This document shows positions 5,080-7,283 of a stretch of 7,283 nucleotides of DNA, in pieces (within the stretch, counting starts at the first letter, position 1; each line of letters starts with the position of its first letter). The translations under genes and the position numbers were made by a program. The stretch lies in assembly GCA_027040375.1 (NCBI GenBank), contig JALUMJ010000161.1, positions 1-7,283 on the forward strand, written 5' to 3'. The notes beneath the pieces were generated by a model. The model was not told where the DNA came from. It worked only from the letters and a program-made list of their open reading frames with translations, and made no database searches. The DNA is from Campylobacteraceae bacterium (lineage in GTDB: Bacteria; Campylobacterota; Campylobacteria; Campylobacterales; Sulfurospirillaceae).

Positions 5080-7006
5080 CTTCTCTCACCACCTTTACAA
5101 AAATCTTACATGTAACTATGTCGGCTTCCACGATTTTGACTAAAACTCTCTTGAAAAGTTCGATGTCGTCATCTAAAACAAACAGTCTTGCGCCTTTTAT
5201 CTCGTCATCTAGTTTAGCGATAGTAGTTTTGCCAACTGCTGTTATGATAGCCTCAAAATCTTCGCCTACATGTAGCTCTGCCCATCTTGCGAATTTTCTA
5301 TCCATAAAATCCCAAGCTACCTTGTCGCTTTCTCGCTCATCCAGACTGATTTGCTCGCAAATATCATCTATATCTTGAAGTAAAAAATTAAATCTTTTTT
5401 TATCGCCTCTTATTTTCGCTTTTAAAAGTCTATGCAAAATCAAATCACTGTATCTTCTTATCGGTGAAGTAAAATGCGTATATGAGCTAAATCCTAGACC
5501 AAAATGACCTCTGTCTGTGGATTCGTATTTTGCTTTTTGTTGCGACCTAATGATGAGTTTATCTACTTCCTCTCTTATGTTTAAATCATCCGCTTTTTTT
5601 TGTATTTTTCTTATCATCTTTGGAACATCATCCATGAAATCAACATCAATTCCTATTGAGAAAAGATTTTCAAGAAGTGAGCGAAGTTTATCGCTTGAGG
5701 GGTCTTCATGAGTTCTAAAAATTCCCTTTTTTAGCTTTTTGGCAGCAGCTTGATTTGCTAAAAGCATGCAATCTTCTATGAGCCCGTGTGATCTTGTATT
5801 TTTTTCAATTCTAGTTGAAATTAGATTTTGATTTTCATCTAATCTCATCCTAGTTTCAGTTGATCTAAACTCAAATCCGTATTCTAATCTAAGTTTTTTT
5901 AGTTTTTTAGTTAATCGCTCAAGTGGAAATAAAAACTTTAAAATCTCTGCATCATCAGTTTTGGAAAAATCATCTTGCAAAAAATCATCTATTTGTTCAT
6001 AAGTATATCTTTTCTTAGAGTTTATAATAGCATCAAATAACTCTTCTTTTACTGGTTTTGCGTTAGCATCAAGTGTTATCTTAAAAACAAATGCGAGTCT
6101 ATCGACATTTGGCTTCAAAGAGCATATATTTTCACTCAAACTTCTTGGCAGCATTGGTATTGATTTATGAGGAAAATATATAGAAAAGCCTCTACTTCTA
6201 GCCTCTTTATCTATATGCCCCATCTCGTAAACATATTCACTCACATCAGCAATAGCCACATATATAACATTGGCTTTTACATCAAAATATATGGCGTCAT
6301 CAAAATCTTTCGCATCCACTGGGTCTATCGTGCAAAAAGGAAGATTTGTCAAATCAACTCTGTTTGGATATAAAGATTTATCCACGCTTATCCCGTGGCT
6401 TTTTGCCTCATATTCACTTTGTTTTGTAAAAGATTCTTTTTTATTAAACAGTGCAAGAGATATCTTCTCATCGACTTTTGGGTCGCTTAAAACTCCCAAG
6501 ACTTCAATGATTTTATTTGTTTCATTATCTATCTTTAATACAGTGTTTTTCGGTAATAGTTTTAGAGATTTTTGAGACTCTTTTATCTCACATGTAAGCG
6601 TTGTGGATAGATTTACGCCAACTATCCGTTTGCGCATAGTTTTGGTGTATATGACACTAAAATCATATGCTCTTTTTAACACTAAAATTACTTTTGCCTT
6701 AGCCCTTTTTCTTGTTTTATTATAAACTCTTTTAGCTAAAACGATATCACCCCTGTTTGCATTTAATAAATCATTGGATTCTATGAGTAAATCTTTATCT
6801 TTAGCCTCTCCAAAAGCACTTAAAAAACCAGTGCCACTTGTTGCAATATCGATTATGCCTATTTTATATTTTGAATTTAAAGTATAAGTATCGTCTGCTA
6901 AATTTAATGCACCTAAATTTAGCAGATTTTTTACTAAAGGCTGGAAGCTAGAAGGAGTTTCCTCTACTTTCAAGCCTCTTGTTAGAGCAAGGAGAATTTT
7001 TTTCAA
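5072..7006 (-). CDS. rnr: Ribonuclease R (RNase II/R family 3'-5' exoribonuclease)
   Basis: This 644-residue enzyme degrades RNA processively from the 3' end, including structured RNA and rRNA fragments. A short N-terminal helical region is followed by a cold-shock-like OB domain near 48-110. The RNB catalytic domain (about 215-530) contains TIDPVDAKDFDD at 226-237, giving the four metal-binding aspartates Asp228, Asp234, Asp236 and Asp237. It also has Tyr277 in IYFPHKSIPMLP, probably the base-stacking tyrosine, and the conserved HFTSPIRRYSDLILHRLL at 511-528. A degenerate S1 domain fills about 579-641. It lacks the long N-terminal helix-turn-helix and basic tail of the 813-residue Escherichia coli enzyme, as other Campylobacterota RNase R proteins do. 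The start is TTG (7006-7004); MKKILLALTRGLK fits the family N-terminus and no suitable ATG is nearby. Its TTG overlaps the TGA of the upstream HDOD gene, with only weak ribosome-site sequence. Confidence 0.94.
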   Translation of the reverse strand: MKKILLALTRGLKVEETPSSFQPLVKNLLNLGALNLADDTYTLNSKYKIGIIDIATSGTGFLSAFGEAKDKDLLIESNDLLNANRGDIVLAKRVYNKTRKRAKAKVILVLKRAYDFSVIYTKTMRKRIVGVNLSTTLTCEIKESQKSLKLLPKNTVLKIDNETNKIIEVLGVLSDPKVDEKISLALFNKKESFTKQSEYEAKSHGISVDKSLYPNRVDLTNLPFCTIDPVDAKDFDDAIYFDVKANVIYVAIADVSEYVYEMGHIDKEARSRGFSIYFPHKSIPMLPRSLSENICSLKPNVDRLAFVFKITLDANAKPVKEELFDAIINSKKRYTYEQIDDFLQDDFSKTDDAEILKFLFPLERLTKKLKKLRLEYGFEFRSTETRMRLDENQNLISTRIEKNTRSHGLIEDCMLLANQAAAKKLKKGIFRTHEDPSSDKLRSLLENLFSIGIDVDFMDDVPKMIRKIQKKADDLNIREEVDKLIIRSQQKAKYESTDRGHFGLGFSSYTHFTSPIRRYSDLILHRLLKAKIRGDKKRFNFLLQDIDDICEQISLDERESDKVAWDFMDRKFARWAELHVGEDFEAIITAVGKTTIAKLDDEIKGARLFVLDDDIELFKRVLVKIVEADIVTCKIFVKVVREDV

Positions 7007-7283
7007 TCTTTAAATTGTTCCACTATATTTTGATAAATTTTAGAATCTAGATCGTAATCTTTACACAGCTCTAAAGCCTCATTTATTTGATTTTCCTTTA
7101 ATGTTCCAAAGATATTGATGGATGTTTTTACTACATGTAAGGCTTTTGCATAATTCTGCGTAAATTCATCTGCTTCAAAAGGTTTTATGGAATACCCTAT
7201 GGATTCTATCAATTCACTCTCTAAATTCCATTTTTCAAAGATTTTTGCTGTTATTTCTTCGTTGGTATAACCAACTGCCTCTT
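7003..7283 (-). CDS. HDOD-domain protein, C-terminal fragment
   Basis: The minus-strand frame is open to the window edge and ends in TGA at 7005-7003, giving the last 92 residues. A TTG at 7212 is not the start: homologous-looking sequence continues upstream as EAVGYTNEEITAKIFEKWNL followed by ESELIESIGYSI. The pattern of G-[YT]-T/N-x-x-E-[IV], a Trp in an amphipathic helix (KWNLESELIESI) and a later AKALHVVKTSINIF helix is that of the end of HDOD domains, which are signalling domains related to HD phosphohydrolases but usually without catalytic metal ligands. The upstream part, which could carry other domains, is outside the window. It overlaps rnr by four bases, so the two are probably co-transcribed. 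The family call is moderate and no precise function can be given. Confidence 0.65.
   Translation of the reverse strand, partial: EAVGYTNEEITAKIFEKWNLESELIESIGYSIKPFEADEFTQNYAKALHVVKTSINIFGTLKENQINEALELCKDYDLDSKIYQNIVEQFKD

Noticed and set aside
5031..5378. Plus-strand open frame of 115 codons opposite rnr and holA
   Set aside because: It is antisense to strongly supported genes, has Ser/Leu-rich composition and no recognisable domain. Similar antisense frames at 6167-6575 were rejected for the same reason.
1..7283. Mobile element, CRISPR, toxin-antitoxin or defence system
   Set aside because: Genes are housekeeping, gaps are short, composition looks even, and no terminal repeats, spaced direct repeats or transposase and integrase motifs were seen.

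Overview
This is an AT-rich stretch of core chromosome from a member of the Campylobacterota (formerly Epsilonproteobacteria). The evidence is the gene order (bamD-lon running into a convergent rnr-holA-rpsF-ssb-rpsR block), the short RNase R of about 644 residues, the Campylobacter-type Lon N-terminus, and the poor match of promoters to a -35 box. A free-living, Sulfurimonas-like genus is plausible, because S18 here keeps its zinc-type cysteines, but the genus is not settled by this window.

Layout: 1-219 (+) is the 3' end of bamD, an outer-membrane assembly lipoprotein. After a leader of about 100 bases with a small hairpin, lon (+) fills 324-2744. A perfect AT/GC palindrome at 2726-2755 contains the lon stop codon and serves as a shared terminator for genes arriving from both sides. 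Everything to the right is on the minus strand. Reading in the direction of transcription (right to left), it is: the C-terminal part of an HDOD-domain protein (7283-7003), rnr (RNase R, 7006-5072), holA (DNA polymerase III delta, 5079-4093), then an 82-base gap holding a promoter and a structured leader, then rpsF (S6), ssb and rpsR (S18).

The minus-strand genes form two transcription blocks that may be connected by read-through. HDOD protein-rnr-holA are tightly packed, overlapping by 4 and 8 bases. rpsF-ssb-rpsR are spaced by 24 bases at each junction and have their own TATAAT box directly after the holA stop codon. S6 and S18 bind as a pair to the platform of the 30S subunit, and SSB sits between them as in most bacteria. 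HolA and SSB both act at the replication fork, while Lon and RNase R handle protein and RNA turnover.

I see no mobile element, CRISPR array, tRNA, rRNA or sign of recent transfer, and no new multi-gene system. The observations most worth a second look are in non-coding sequence: the rpsF leader, where a hairpin and an anti-Shine-Dalgarno segment could support S6:S18 autoregulation, and the alternative hairpins in the lon leader.
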